Of a DNA stretch of 45,938 nucleotides, positions 15,525 to 25,340 are shown in pieces (position 1 is the first letter of the stretch; every line of letters starts with the position of its first letter). A model generated the notes under the pieces. That model did no database searches and was not told the origin of the DNA. It saw only the letters and a list, made by a program, of their open reading frames with translations. This DNA is from Spirochaetia bacterium (GTDB taxonomy: Bacteria > Spirochaetota > Spirochaetia > Treponematales > Treponemataceae). The position numbers were made by a program, and so were the translations under genes. The stretch lies in contig CAAGIR010000008.1 of NCBI GenBank assembly GCA_900769975.1, forward strand, positions 1 through 45,938, given 5' to 3'.

Positions 15525-18500
15525 ATGGTAGATAATGAAAATACACTACATTACAGCGACTTTATACAGCCAGATGACTCTATAGTTAAGCTTATAGGGC
15601 TGCTTGACGGGCTTGATGATAAATACGCCAAGTTAGCCGCCTCTTTGAAGAAGTACGCCTCTACTATAAAAGAGGGTATGGCGGATGCGAGTGTCGCTAC
15701 CCAGAGGGGTGCTGACGCCATAGAGGAGGCGTCAATAGCCGCTGACAGGCTTTTTAAGGCCCAGCGTGAGTTAGCGATGGCACAGTCCGAGGTCGGTAAG
15801 AATACGGCTATACTCAAGGCGCAGTTGTCGGAGCTTAACCGTAATACGGTAGAGCAGGACCGGCTCAACAAGGCCGCGGAGGGCTCATACAAGCGGCTTA
15901 GGTTAGAGCTTAAGGATAATGTCGAGTTGTATAAGGCCTTATCCGAGGCGGAGCGTAATGACGCGGCTATGGGCGGGGCGTTATTAGATATTATAAAGAG
16001 CCTTAAAGAGCAAATAAAGGCACTTGACACGGCTATGAAGCCTACAGTAGAGACTGTATCGCGTCTTGAGAAGGCGAGGAGGCGTTTGGCGGAGGCCATG
16101 TCTTCAGAGAATGCCGCGGTGCAGGCCCTTAATGACCAGACGCGCAAGAAAAACAGCGCCGATATGTTAAGCGCGCAGATTAATGACACCGCGGAGGGCT
16201 CATACGAGCGGCTTAGGTTAGAGCTTAGGCAAATTACCGCCCAGTATGAGGCGTTGTCAGCCGCCGAGCGTAATGACGTTGCTGTTGGGGGCGTGCTTTT
16301 ACGTAGGATTGGTGAGATTAAGGTAGAGATGGAGTCTTATAACGCCTCCGTAAACGAGTCAATTGAGATGTCGCGCAAGCTTGAGAGGGCCAGGCGCGGG
16401 CTCGCGGCGGCTACCTCTGCCGAGAATAAGAACCTTATATCTCTTAGGCTACAGACATCTAAGGCTAATCGTATAGCCAGACTCCAGGCGCAGATTGCTA
16501 ACTCGGCGCATGGCTCTTATAACAATCTTGCCGCCCAGTACGAGCTTAATAAGATACGTATATTGGAGATGTCGGAGGCCGAGCGTAGGCATAATGAGAC
16601 ACTTATCCAGACACAGGCGTCGATTAGGGCCCAGATGGTGGCTATACAGGAGTCTACCGGAACGTACTCGCTTTCAGTAGGTCGCTATAATGAGATATTT
16701 AACAACCTCAGTTATTCGGTACAGCAGATTGTGCGAGAATTACCGGCCGCGGCCGTGTCACTTAATACCTTCTTCCTGGCTATCTCAAATAACATACCTA
16801 TACTTATTGATGAGATAAAGAAGTTAAAGATGCAGGGCCGCAGCTCTGGTAACGTTATAGCAAGTATAGTCAAAAGCTTATTCAGCTGGCAGAGCGCCAT
16901 AATTATAGTTTTGGCGGCGTTCTCAAAGTGGGGTAAAGAGATAGTGGGGTGGGGTAAGAGCGTCCTTTATATAAGGGATAGTGTCGAGTCCTTTAGAAAG
17001 ACCATGAGTAGGCTTAAGAAAGAGATGAGGGAGGGCCGCGGCTCATACGCGGAGCAGCTGGTATCCTATAAGAAGTTGCAGTCTGAGTATTCGAGGCTTA
17101 GCTCTGATATGGAGAAGACCGACTTTATTAGAGATAACACGCAGGCCTTTAAGGAGCTTGGCGTTGTTTTGACAGATGTAAGCGAGGCGGATGCCTTTTT
17201 TGTTAGAAATTCAGATGAGGTTGTTACGGCGCTTATGCTCAGGGCTAAGGCCGCCGCGGCGACTAAGCTGGCGGAGCAGGCTTTCGCGGAGGTCCTCAGT
17301 AAGAGGATTAAGCTGGAGGAGGAGCTCCTTAAGGAGAAAAACCTTTATAATTCTGAGGGCTATGCGCGTATTTTAGAGTTACGCGCGAAGCCTCCTGAGA
17401 CTCTTACGGCCTCAGAGAACCAAGAGCTGGGCATTTATTCTCTTGGGGAGGCGCGCGTTAAAAAGTCTGTTAAGCTCGCGCAGGATAATTTAAAAGTGGC
17501 GGAGGCCAACGCTGATAACCTGCTTGGTATAGTGGACGGGTTTTTAAAAAATGCGGACGAGATATTTGAAAATACCGGTTTCCGCTCCTATGTAGACGGC
17601 ATATCCGAATATACAAAGAAGATAAAGGACTATCAGGAAGAGTTTAATAGGTCAGTGGTAGAATATGATAACTCTACTACCGAGCTTATACAAGAGACGT
17701 CCGAGAAGCGTATCAAGGCCGCTAAGGACGAGGCCGCCAAGCGTATTATGAGCCTTGAGCTAATGACCAAGAGGGGCAGGGAACTTGAGGAGGAGTATAA
17801 TAGGGTTTTAACTAATGACGGTATATATAAGGCTAAAGGTAAGAGCTATAGGCTTTCAGGGGAGCAGCTGTCTGAGATAAGGGGGGCCATTGATAATATT
17901 ATCTCCAGTAGAGGGCTTATAGATACCACTATCGTGAATATACGCGAGCAATTAAAACACGAGCTCGATATTATAGACAGAGACTCGAAAATACGTGAGT
18001 TAGAGCGCGCTAACGAGATATTCGGGCTCCGATTAGAGGCGGTGCAGAAGTATTCTAACGAGGAATTAGATATAAGGCTGAATGTTATTGAAAATGAGCG
18101 CCGTATCGCTCTTATCGAGAATTCGAAGCTCGCCGAGGAGGAGCGTAAGGATGAGTCTTATATAAATGAGGCCTTCCGCAATAAGGAGCTCTCAGAAAAA
18201 GCCCAGTTTAGGCAGGAGGAGTTTAAGCGGGCCCAGTCCGTGGCCAAGGCGGAGTTCGATTTGGTAGCCAGATACGCGGAAGAGGCGAAGGACTTTGAGC
18301 TAAGGCAAAAACTCGATGCCGAGAGATTTAAACTTGACCTTATAAATGAGGGACTTATAAAAGCCTCTGACGCCGAAAAGCGGATAATTGAGTATACTAT
18401 CGCGTCAATTGAGCGTGAAATAACTGCTAATAAAGACTCGATTACCTTATTTGACGCCCAACGGGAGGTTGAAAATATTAAAGCCGCGACCGAAGATATT

Positions 18501-19643
18501 AATTGGGAGCTGGATAATTACTATGCTAATGAGAAAATGCGGTCTCGTCGTGAGCTTGAGGCCAAACTTAGGGAATATAACTCCGCTATTGAGAGGCTTA
18601 ATAAGCAAAAAGATTTATATAGCAGGGGCCTTTTGGGGCTTAGTCCGACGGATATCGCCAGTATAGACGCTGAGATAGACAGGCTCAACGCCAGCATAAA
18701 CCTTACTAATAAAGAGATGTCCGAGCTTGACAGTATACTTAATGATATCGCGGATAAGGGTCTTGTTGGCGGCTTATTAAACCAGTTAGGTTTTAATGAC
18801 GACCAAATTGATGCGTTTACCAGCGCTTGTAATACTATTATAGGGTATCTTGGTGATATAGCGCAGAGCGAGGTAGAGTTGGCCCAGAAGTCTGTAGAGG
18901 CCGCCGAGCAGAGGGTCAGTGCCGCCCAGTCTGCGGTGGACGCCGAGATAGAGGCCCGTAATAACGGGTATGCACATAGCCTTGAGCAGGCTAAAAAAGA
19001 CCTTGCTTTAGAGCAGGCTAACCAGAAGAAAAAACAGAGGCTGTTAGAGGAGGCCCAAAAGCGTCAGTCGGCCATAGATACTGTAACGCAGTCCTCATCA
19101 CTTATAACGGCGTCGGCCAATATATGGAGCGTATTTTCCAAGGCTGGTGTTTTCGGTCCAGCGCTGGCTATAACGGCTATAGCCTCTATGTGGGCCTCGT
19201 TTATTGCGGCTAAGGCCAAGGCCCGTGAGGTATCAAGGCAAGAATATGGCGAGGGCGGCCTTGAGTTTTTAAGTGGCGGCTCACATGCTTCGGGGCATGA
19301 TATAAATTTGGGTGTTACTAATAGCCGCGGGCATAAGATGTATGCCGAAGGCGGCGAGGCGCTCGCTATTATAAACCGCGCCAATACACGCAAATATAGG
19401 TCTGTGCTGCCGGAGGTTATAGACAGTTTGAATAAGGGTGATTTTGAGAAGAGGTACCTGCAGTCCTTACGTGTCTCTCCAGATATGTTCACCCTGCAAC
19501 AGAACGTTAATACAGACTTGAGTGGTATAGAGAGGGCTGTAAGTGGCCTTTTAGAGCAGGGCCGCAAGAGCCGCTATATTACTCCTGACGGCAGGGAGGT
19601 TATTATAAACGGAAATATAAAAACGGTAGTGAGGTATGAATAG
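15525..19643 (+). CDS. Tail tape measure protein
   Basis: 1372 residues, the longest gene, placed after the tail chaperones. It sets tail length; at the usual rough value of 0.15 nm per residue the tail would be about 200 nm. The N-terminal part has three related segments with a period near 105 residues, starting near 118, 223 and 328 (AEGSYKRLRLEL, AEGSYERLRLEL, AHGSYNNLAAQY), each with a SEAER or similar motif. Hydrophobic segments lie near 410 and 458, and long coiled coils fill 480-1170. The C-terminus has a glycine-rich YGEGGLEFLSGGSHASGHDI region typical of Bacteroidota tape measures. Confidence 0.92.
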   Translation: MVDNENTLHYSDFIQPDDSIVKLIGLLDGLDDKYAKLAASLKKYASTIKEGMADASVATQRGADAIEEASIAADRLFKAQRELAMAQSEVGKNTAILKAQLSELNRNTVEQDRLNKAAEGSYKRLRLELKDNVELYKALSEAERNDAAMGGALLDIIKSLKEQIKALDTAMKPTVETVSRLEKARRRLAEAMSSENAAVQALNDQTRKKNSADMLSAQINDTAEGSYERLRLELRQITAQYEALSAAERNDVAVGGVLLRRIGEIKVEMESYNASVNESIEMSRKLERARRGLAAATSAENKNLISLRLQTSKANRIARLQAQIANSAHGSYNNLAAQYELNKIRILEMSEAERRHNETLIQTQASIRAQMVAIQESTGTYSLSVGRYNEIFNNLSYSVQQIVRELPAAAVSLNTFFLAISNNIPILIDEIKKLKMQGRSSGNVIASIVKSLFSWQSAIIIVLAAFSKWGKEIVGWGKSVLYIRDSVESFRKTMSRLKKEMREGRGSYAEQLVSYKKLQSEYSRLSSDMEKTDFIRDNTQAFKELGVVLTDVSEADAFFVRNSDEVVTALMLRAKAAAATKLAEQAFAEVLSKRIKLEEELLKEKNLYNSEGYARILELRAKPPETLTASENQELGIYSLGEARVKKSVKLAQDNLKVAEANADNLLGIVDGFLKNADEIFENTGFRSYVDGISEYTKKIKDYQEEFNRSVVEYDNSTTELIQETSEKRIKAAKDEAAKRIMSLELMTKRGRELEEEYNRVLTNDGIYKAKGKSYRLSGEQLSEIRGAIDNIISSRGLIDTTIVNIREQLKHELDIIDRDSKIRELERANEIFGLRLEAVQKYSNEELDIRLNVIENERRIALIENSKLAEEERKDESYINEAFRNKELSEKAQFRQEEFKRAQSVAKAEFDLVARYAEEAKDFELRQKLDAERFKLDLINEGLIKASDAEKRIIEYTIASIEREITANKDSITLFDAQREVENIKAATEDINWELDNYYANEKMRSRRELEAKLREYNSAIERLNKQKDLYSRGLLGLSPTDIASIDAEIDRLNASINLTNKEMSELDSILNDIADKGLVGGLLNQLGFNDDQIDAFTSACNTIIGYLGDIAQSEVELAQKSVEAAEQRVSAAQSAVDAEIEARNNGYAHSLEQAKKDLALEQANQKKKQRLLEEAQKRQSAIDTVTQSSSLITASANIWSVFSKAGVFGPALAITAIASMWASFIAAKAKAREVSRQEYGEGGLEFLSGGSHASGHDINLGVTNSRGHKMYAEGGEALAIINRANTRKYRSVLPEVIDSLNKGDFEKRYLQSLRVSPDMFTLQQNVNTDLSGIERAVSGLLEQGRKSRYITPDGREVIINGNIKTVVRYE

Positions 19644-22425
19644 TAAGGGTATTAGTATATTAGCGGGCACAAGGCTCAGCGACGGTTTTGTTTGTAGTGT
19701 AGGGTTAGGTAAGATATATAGCCGCGATAAGTATAATATAGTAGATAGCGGGGCCTTCTCGGCCGGGTATATCACTGTATTGCCTCGCGACCCGTTTAAA
19801 TATCTTTGTATAGAAGGGACTTTATTAGCATTGTCAGAGCTTATATTTTTTAGTCAACGACCAGACGGCGTGGCTGACTATGAGATGCGGTCCGAAAGTC
19901 TCTACACTTCATATCTTGGCAGGAGCGTTGTCTATGAGATACCTGAGGGTTGTAGTTTTATTATTATAAATAGCCTTCCCCTGGGTATATCGCGGGATAA
20001 TATTTTTACGGAGTCAGTAAGCCTACGCAGTGTACGCCCCCTGTATTCCAGGTTTAATAAGCAGCTTAAAAAAGAGGGTGACGATATATTTATGAGGGCC
20101 TATTTAGATACTGACGCGGTATATACAGGGGAGGATTACACTTACCTATACAGTCGGGGTATAGTAGAGGGGCAGGTCCTATATGTAGTAAACGGTGATA
20201 CCGTAAACGGGGCGGAAGTCTATGCGCGTGCCTGTTTTAGTAAGACTGACTGCGCGTTTAATATATCTAAAAAGACATGTACTATATCGTTATCGCCATT
20301 TGATGATTACACAAAGCTGCTTAACACGTATGATAAGGAGTTTGATGTTATTAGGAGCCGTCCTGTGAGTAGCCGGATTTTTCTCGATAAGCCGCCATGT
20401 TGTCAGTTTTATATATCGGGGGCCAACACTGTTATAAACCTTATAGGTGGTCAATGGAAGGAGCGTAAGCTTAACAAGTCTATTAATACCAGCGTATATT
20501 ATCATGGCGGGGAGAACGCCACGGCCATGAATGCGGCTTATGACGCGTGGGAGAAGTTGCTTAGTATGGGTTTTATCAATGGCCAAATTTTTAACGAGAT
20601 ACATGTATCTAACTGCTCTGGTGAGTATAATGGGTTTAACCTTGGGTCCCTTAACGGAACTTATTCGGGGGCGTGCCCATATATGGGCAGGGCCTTGGTT
20701 AACGGTGATACCGCCGTATTTGTAAAGACGGATAACAGTGATTTAGCTATAAGGCTTACCGCTGATGGTACGACAAAGGTTGCTACTTTTTATAGAGTAG
20801 AGATACTTAATACCCGTACAGGGGTGGTATATTATAAAAATCCGGACATACAAAGTTATTATCTTAAGCATGTGTACCCACAGAAAAACGGCGGCAGCCC
20901 TGAATATATAAATAGATTTGTCAGCTCTGATAATATATATGGCAAGGTGGTACCCGTTAATACTTCTATAATATCAGACCCGAAGAATTACGCCTCTCTT
21001 GATATATATTTTTACTGGCTTTTTACAAGGGTCCTGTCCGATACTTATATAGAGGTAGGTAGTTCCTCCGCGATAGACCTTAATGTTTATAATAGGGTAG
21101 ACGTGTCTGGCGGTGATATTTTTGTAAATAGGGGGGCCTATAAATATGCCTATGACAAGTCTGATATTTTCCGCCCTGGTGATAAGGTATCTAAGTTTAT
21201 AACCTCAGGTAATGTTATTTATATGCCAACGAGGTATATTAGGAGTTCTTCGGGGGATGGTTTTTTTAAATGTCCTAAAACGAGTGGTGACAGTAATGAG
21301 GTTTATATACCCCTGTGTGTCGCTAATTGGCTCAGGGTCTCTTTATGGTGTACGGTAGATTTTAACTCAGAGGCCCTTGATTTCTTATCGACTGTATATA
21401 GCAGGTCAGTAGCATTAAGGCACGCATATAGTATAGGTGATATTATAAGGGCCCTATTAGGGCAGCTCGGTGTAGGGCTTAAGTTCGCGCCGAGTAAGTA
21501 TTATTCACAATTTTTATTCGGCGGGGTATACCCCGCGGGGTTACAGATGCCGTTAGAGGACAAAGGTTTTTATTTATACCTTACGCCCCTATCAAATGTG
21601 TCGAGTATAGAGTATGATACCCCCGCTATGGGGGGTAAGTTATCTTTAAAAAGCGTATTGGATATGCTGAAGCGTTGTTTTAACTGTTATTGGTTTATCG
21701 ATAACAAGGAGCTGCATATAGAGCACATAGATTTCTTCAGACGCGGGTATTCTTATAATATAGACCCACGGGTGGGCCTGGATTTATCGGGGGGGGCTAT
21801 TAATGACAGCCTAAATGGTAAAGATATACTGCATGGCCAGTATTCCTTTGAATACGATACGGACAGTATTTTTTCGGAGCGTAATATACGGCTCGGCTCA
21901 GACGCTTCTGCTGAGGCGTTTTTAAATAACGCGTTAAAGTATAAGTATTGGGCGGATACGAGTAAGTCTGAAAACATAGAGGAGCCGTTATTTGAGCCTG
22001 ACTATATGGGGGTTATGCTTTATGGTGACGATTTTTCTAAAGACAGCTTTGTTATATTATCGGCTAATTCTGAGGGGGAGGTAGGCTCATTTAGTATACC
22101 CGCAAATAATACGGGCCCGTACTTTGTAGATAGTGATAATGTGCCTATGCCGGCCAGAATTTATAACGCTGGCTGCAGTCCGATATATACGGCGCAACTA
22201 TTAGCCTATGATGTACCATTTACAGGCGGGTTTGAGTCTTCCCCCGCCGGTCTTGTTATGAAAAGTCTCGCCAAGTATAGGGTACAAATACTATCATTAC
22301 CTTTTGAAAAGGACCTTGACAGTAGGTTACTTGTGCGTACAGATATTGGTGACGGGCAAATAACGGAGATAGATACGAGCCTTGTGACATTTATGGTTAA
22401 GCTGACACTGGTATACGACCCGTGA
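19636..22425 (+). CDS. Large distal tail / baseplate protein
   Basis: 929 residues, overlapping the tape measure stop by 8 bp. It contains DCAFNISKKTCTISLSPFDD near residue 195-215 followed by a tyrosine-rich region, and later a segment GDIIRALLGQLGVGLKF that resembles the hub domain of tail-tip proteins. Position straight after the tape measure is where distal tail and tail-hub proteins lie. It probably forms the tail tip and contacts the receptor-binding protein. I do not see a clear peptidase motif. Confidence 0.65.
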   Translation: MNSKGISILAGTRLSDGFVCSVGLGKIYSRDKYNIVDSGAFSAGYITVLPRDPFKYLCIEGTLLALSELIFFSQRPDGVADYEMRSESLYTSYLGRSVVYEIPEGCSFIIINSLPLGISRDNIFTESVSLRSVRPLYSRFNKQLKKEGDDIFMRAYLDTDAVYTGEDYTYLYSRGIVEGQVLYVVNGDTVNGAEVYARACFSKTDCAFNISKKTCTISLSPFDDYTKLLNTYDKEFDVIRSRPVSSRIFLDKPPCCQFYISGANTVINLIGGQWKERKLNKSINTSVYYHGGENATAMNAAYDAWEKLLSMGFINGQIFNEIHVSNCSGEYNGFNLGSLNGTYSGACPYMGRALVNGDTAVFVKTDNSDLAIRLTADGTTKVATFYRVEILNTRTGVVYYKNPDIQSYYLKHVYPQKNGGSPEYINRFVSSDNIYGKVVPVNTSIISDPKNYASLDIYFYWLFTRVLSDTYIEVGSSSAIDLNVYNRVDVSGGDIFVNRGAYKYAYDKSDIFRPGDKVSKFITSGNVIYMPTRYIRSSSGDGFFKCPKTSGDSNEVYIPLCVANWLRVSLWCTVDFNSEALDFLSTVYSRSVALRHAYSIGDIIRALLGQLGVGLKFAPSKYYSQFLFGGVYPAGLQMPLEDKGFYLYLTPLSNVSSIEYDTPAMGGKLSLKSVLDMLKRCFNCYWFIDNKELHIEHIDFFRRGYSYNIDPRVGLDLSGGAINDSLNGKDILHGQYSFEYDTDSIFSERNIRLGSDASAEAFLNNALKYKYWADTSKSENIEEPLFEPDYMGVMLYGDDFSKDSFVILSANSEGEVGSFSIPANNTGPYFVDSDNVPMPARIYNAGCSPIYTAQLLAYDVPFTGGFESSPAGLVMKSLAKYRVQILSLPFEKDLDSRLLVRTDIGDGQITEIDTSLVTFMVKLTLVYDP

Positions 22426-22441
22426 TAGTATTAGTATTGTG

Positions 22442-22501
22442 GTTAAATGTGGTTAAATGTAGTTAAGTTTGTAGGGGATTTAAAAATAAGCTATACTTTT
22501 G
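22442..22501 (+). promoter_or_regulatory. Late-type promoter with three 10-bp direct repeats
   Basis: GTTAAATGTG at 22442, GTTAAATGTA at 22452 and GTTAAGTTTG at 22462, then TACTTTTG at 22494-22501. The second and third repeats lie 42 and 32 bp before the -7 element, the same spacing as at 1427 and 5243. TTTG at 22468-22471 can serve as the -33 element. It drives the tail gene at 22506 with almost no leader. Confidence 0.7.
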
Positions 22502-22505
22502 TAAT

Positions 22506-23339
22506 ATGAAAGTAGTTAATTATTCGCCTATAGCATTTTATTTAGACAGGGGCCTCCAGCCCTTTAGGGCGGAGTATGCGCAGAGCTGTTTTGGGTATCC
22601 GATAGTCTCCCCGAAACTCACTACTTTTACATTTTTGGTTACGGGTTTAAACAACCAGGCCAAATTGTCTTTAGCCTCAGCATATATCTATGACCGCTAT
22701 GATAAGCAGGTAAAGGATATTACCGCTAATATCAGGGAGGGCCTGTCAGTATTGGAGTTATCATCTACCGGTGATACCCTTACTGCTGTATACCGTGATA
22801 ATGATATAGTCATGGGGTATTTACCTGATGGGCTTTATTATATTAAGCTAAATATAAAGGGGGATGAGAGGCTCAATATAGATTTGTATTCGGACCTGTT
22901 TAGTGTAAGGAGCGAGTTTTCAGGCTGTATAAAGCTGGTCGGCAGTAATAGTTACGCTATTAGTTTACCAGAGGGGGCTATTGATTTTACTAAAGGGGGT
23001 TTTAGGTTTACATACATAGTATCTTCTACACTGGCAAGGCCCGAATACGTGTATGAGGAGGAGGTCGTAAGTAGGCTTGGATACAAGTTTACCGAGAGTA
23101 TTGTATCTAAGAAGACTTATAAGTTTGTATTCTTAGCGGTAGAGACCTTATTGGATTCTTTAAGGTTGTTTAAGTTATTTGATAACAGGGTAATTTATGA
23201 GTTGAACGCTGATGGCAGCCCGCGTTATGAGTACAGGCCTATCTCTTTTAATATGGCCCCTGAGTGGTTGGAACAGGGTGATGTAGCGCAGGTCTCATGT
23301 GATTTTGATGTTGATAATATAGCGATAAGGTTAGGTTAA
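22506..23339 (+). CDS. Tail protein downstream of the tail hub, possible receptor-binding component
   Basis: 277 residues, beta-rich, with KVVNYSPIAFYLDRGLQPF at the start and EYRPISFNMAPEWLEQGDVA near the end. It has its own strong promoter and follows the tail-hub gene, where baseplate or receptor-binding proteins usually lie. I do not recognise a specific family. A 137-bp spacer with a CCTCCGGAGG palindrome separates it from the Cys-rich protein gene. Confidence 0.5.
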   Translation: MKVVNYSPIAFYLDRGLQPFRAEYAQSCFGYPIVSPKLTTFTFLVTGLNNQAKLSLASAYIYDRYDKQVKDITANIREGLSVLELSSTGDTLTAVYRDNDIVMGYLPDGLYYIKLNIKGDERLNIDLYSDLFSVRSEFSGCIKLVGSNSYAISLPEGAIDFTKGGFRFTYIVSSTLARPEYVYEEEVVSRLGYKFTESIVSKKTYKFVFLAVETLLDSLRLFKLFDNRVIYELNADGSPRYEYRPISFNMAPEWLEQGDVAQVSCDFDVDNIAIRLG

Positions 23340-23476
23340 TAGGTAGTTATGATAGAAGGTCCATAGTGATAATTAAAGGTAGTAATGTGGTAAGGGATAT
23401 ATTATAGTCGATGCTTTTTACCTCCGGAGGTATGGCATATAGTCAATTAATTATTAACAATTAAATTTTTAAGATT

Positions 23477-24337
23477 ATGGGAGAAACCATTGAAAAAATC
23501 TATTGTCATGACAGAGACGATAGTGCCCTTACCGCGGCTATCTTAGCTAATAACAATAACCGCAGGGACGATTATGATTCTATGGCGGCTTGGATGAATA
23601 ATCCTTTCGCCTACATTATGTTTTTAGCCCTTTTCCGCAATGGCGGATTTGGGGTCGGCAATGATAACGCTACGCAGGGTATTGAGACCCAGGCCCAGCT
23701 CAATGCTATCCGTACTCAATTGCAGGATAACCAGAATGCCGAGTGTATCAAGTCTGCTGTACAAGGTAATACCTTGGCTATTAGCCAGTTGGCACAAACG
23801 CTAAATATGGACTTTAATACGGTGCAAAAATGCTGCTGCGATATTCAGGCCGCTATACAAAGTGTGGCGGGTCAAGTAGGGTTTTCAGCCGAGCGCGTGA
23901 TTAACGCGGTTAATTTGGGCGACTGTAATGTGATTCAGGCCCTTAAAGACTGCTGCTGCGCTACCCAGAAGTCCATACTTGAAATGGGCTATCAAAGCCA
24001 ACTGCAGACTTGCCAGCAAACCAATTCTATTATGAGCGGTATTAACACTGTTAATACCGGGCTTGAGAGGGGCTTTTCACAAGTCGGTAACCTTATTAGC
24101 CAAGGGTTTTCGCAAGTCGGTTTTCAGGCCCAGCAAGATAAGTGCGATATTATTAGCAGCCAAAACGCGAATACCCAGCGCATAATAGATACGCTCAACG
24201 CGCATTGGACCGCTGAAAAAGACCTGCAGATTCAGGACCTTAAGTTCCAGTTATCCCAAGAGCGCCAAAATCGTCTCTTGTTGACAAGGCTGGGAGGTAA
24301 TTGTGGGGCCTGCTGCGAGCAAGGCTGCGGGTATTAG
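23477..24337 (+). CDS. Cys- and Gln-rich virion-associated protein
   Basis: 286 residues. The N-terminal half has a hydrophobic stretch (NPFAYIMFLALFRNGGFGVG). The body carries cysteine triplets (VQKCCCDIQAAIQ; LKDCCCATQKS) and Gln/Asn-rich helices with repeated SQVG units (ERGFSQVGNLISQGFSQVGF). The end is NCGACCEQGCGY. I recall similar proteins in gut Bacteroidota phages and prophages near tail genes, with no settled function. The cysteine clusters suggest disulfide cross-linking outside the cell or metal binding. Codon usage is balanced, as in the capsid gene, so it may be abundant. Confidence 0.6.
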   Translation: MGETIEKIYCHDRDDSALTAAILANNNNRRDDYDSMAAWMNNPFAYIMFLALFRNGGFGVGNDNATQGIETQAQLNAIRTQLQDNQNAECIKSAVQGNTLAISQLAQTLNMDFNTVQKCCCDIQAAIQSVAGQVGFSAERVINAVNLGDCNVIQALKDCCCATQKSILEMGYQSQLQTCQQTNSIMSGINTVNTGLERGFSQVGNLISQGFSQVGFQAQQDKCDIISSQNANTQRIIDTLNAHWTAEKDLQIQDLKFQLSQERQNRLLLTRLGGNCGACCEQGCGY

Positions 24338-24341
24338 TAAC

Positions 24342-24360
24342 AACTTTAATACGTAAAGTT
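24342..24360 (+). promoter_or_regulatory. Inverted repeat abutting the 24361 start codon
   Basis: AACTTTA, ATACG, TAAAGTT: a 7-bp inverted repeat with a 5-nt loop that ends directly before the ATG at 24361. In RNA it could cover the ribosome entry region. As DNA it contains TAATACG, the reverse of the CGTATTA element found in three promoters. Confidence 0.4.
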
Positions 24361-24774
24361 ATGGTTACAATATCCCCTGTCGGCTTAGCCGCGGCGCCTG
24401 TAGCTAATCAGCTATCTTTTTTAGCTACCTTTAAAGAGAAGTTATGCCGCTGTATTTGCGCTGTCTCTACCGAGCAGCCCTACGCGACCGTATCTTACAC
24501 ATACGGTACTCCTATACTCAACGGCACTACTTTGTTTGTACCTATAACAGCGGCTATAACTATAACATTGCCCAGTTGTGGCTGTAAAGCGATAACACAG
24601 GTGATAAATGAGAGGTTTACAGTCGCTTTCCAAGGTGTTACAGCCTTGCCCTCATCAATAACAGTAAGTGAGGTAGGCCTGACGCAGGGCCTGGCCAAAG
24701 TTATTTGCGGCAAGTCGAACACCTACTCTATTAACAGCTCGGCGGTAGTTACTATTACCCCCGTAGCCTCATAA
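24361..24774 (+). CDS. Small Cys-containing virion-type protein
   Basis: 137 residues from ATG 24361. The frame is open further upstream, but that stretch is inside the previous gene. Beta-rich, Thr/Val/Ile-rich sequence with cysteines LCRCICAV, SCGCKA and VICGK. The short repeated-strand style resembles an immunoglobulin-like or fibre-associated domain. It forms a pair with the Cys-rich gene upstream and ends just before a terminator, so the two probably share a transcript. No family is recognised. Confidence 0.55.
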   Translation: MVTISPVGLAAAPVANQLSFLATFKEKLCRCICAVSTEQPYATVSYTYGTPILNGTTLFVPITAAITITLPSCGCKAITQVINERFTVAFQGVTALPSSITVSEVGLTQGLAKVICGKSNTYSINSSAVVTITPVAS

Positions 24775-24784
24775 TTTAGGTTAT

Positions 24785-24814
24785 GGCGCGTATAGTCCGC
24801 TGTACGCGCCTTTT
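24785..24814 (+). terminator. Intrinsic terminator
   Basis: GGCGCGTA (24785-24792) and TACGCGCC (24803-24810) form a perfect 8-bp GC-rich stem with a 10-nt loop, followed by TTTT. It ends the Cys-rich gene pair. Confidence 0.75.
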
Positions 24815-24841
24815 AAGTATAATATTAATAAAAGATAGGTT

Positions 24842-25336
24842 ATGTTATTATTTAAGGATTTAAAACAAAATTACCCTGTATTTATGCTGGACACAAATAG
24901 TTTCGTATTACAGCAGGGTAGGGTAACGCAGGTGTCATTTCCGAGGGTGGAAATGAATCCTAAAAGCGGTAAGACAGAGATGGTTGTGGATATTACTATC
25001 GAGGCGGGTGGTAAAACCGCTACATATACGATGCCCGATAACATATCAATGACCTACGCGGAGAATATGGTATTGGCTACAGATAGGGCCTGCTTAGTCG
25101 GTGAGGTAGAAGCCCAGAAGGCCAATGCAGAGCAGGTTTTAGCCTCTGTCCCAAGGGCGCGTGATATTATTGATAAATCGCAGGCCCTGTTAGCGGAGCT
25201 TAACCCGGTGTATAAAGAGAAATGCGAGACGGAGACGCGCTTTAATAAGATAGAGGAGTCTATCGAGGGTATGGCCGCTATGGTGCGTAGCCAGCGTGAA
25301 ATGCTTGAAAAGTTTATTGAAGGGTTTAAAAGTTAG
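24842..25336 (+). CDS. Hypothetical structural protein with C-terminal coiled coil
   Basis: 164 residues. The N-terminal half is a small beta domain (FVLQQGRVTQVSFPRV; MVVDITIEAGGKTATYTM). The C-terminal half is helical, with coiled-coil character from about residue 90 to the end (EVEAQKANAEQVLASV; IEESIEGMAAMVRSQREMLE). It lies between the Cys-rich pair and the lysis genes. It may be a virion or tail-tip accessory protein. I do not recognise the family. Confidence 0.55.
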   Translation: MLLFKDLKQNYPVFMLDTNSFVLQQGRVTQVSFPRVEMNPKSGKTEMVVDITIEAGGKTATYTMPDNISMTYAENMVLATDRACLVGEVEAQKANAEQVLASVPRARDIIDKSQALLAELNPVYKEKCETETRFNKIEESIEGMAAMVRSQREMLEKFIEGFKS

Positions 25337-25340
25337 TATT

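Noticed and set aside
23411..23464. 17-codon ORF and CCTCCGGAGG palindrome
   Set aside because: No coupling and no motif. The palindrome is short and has no T-run after it.
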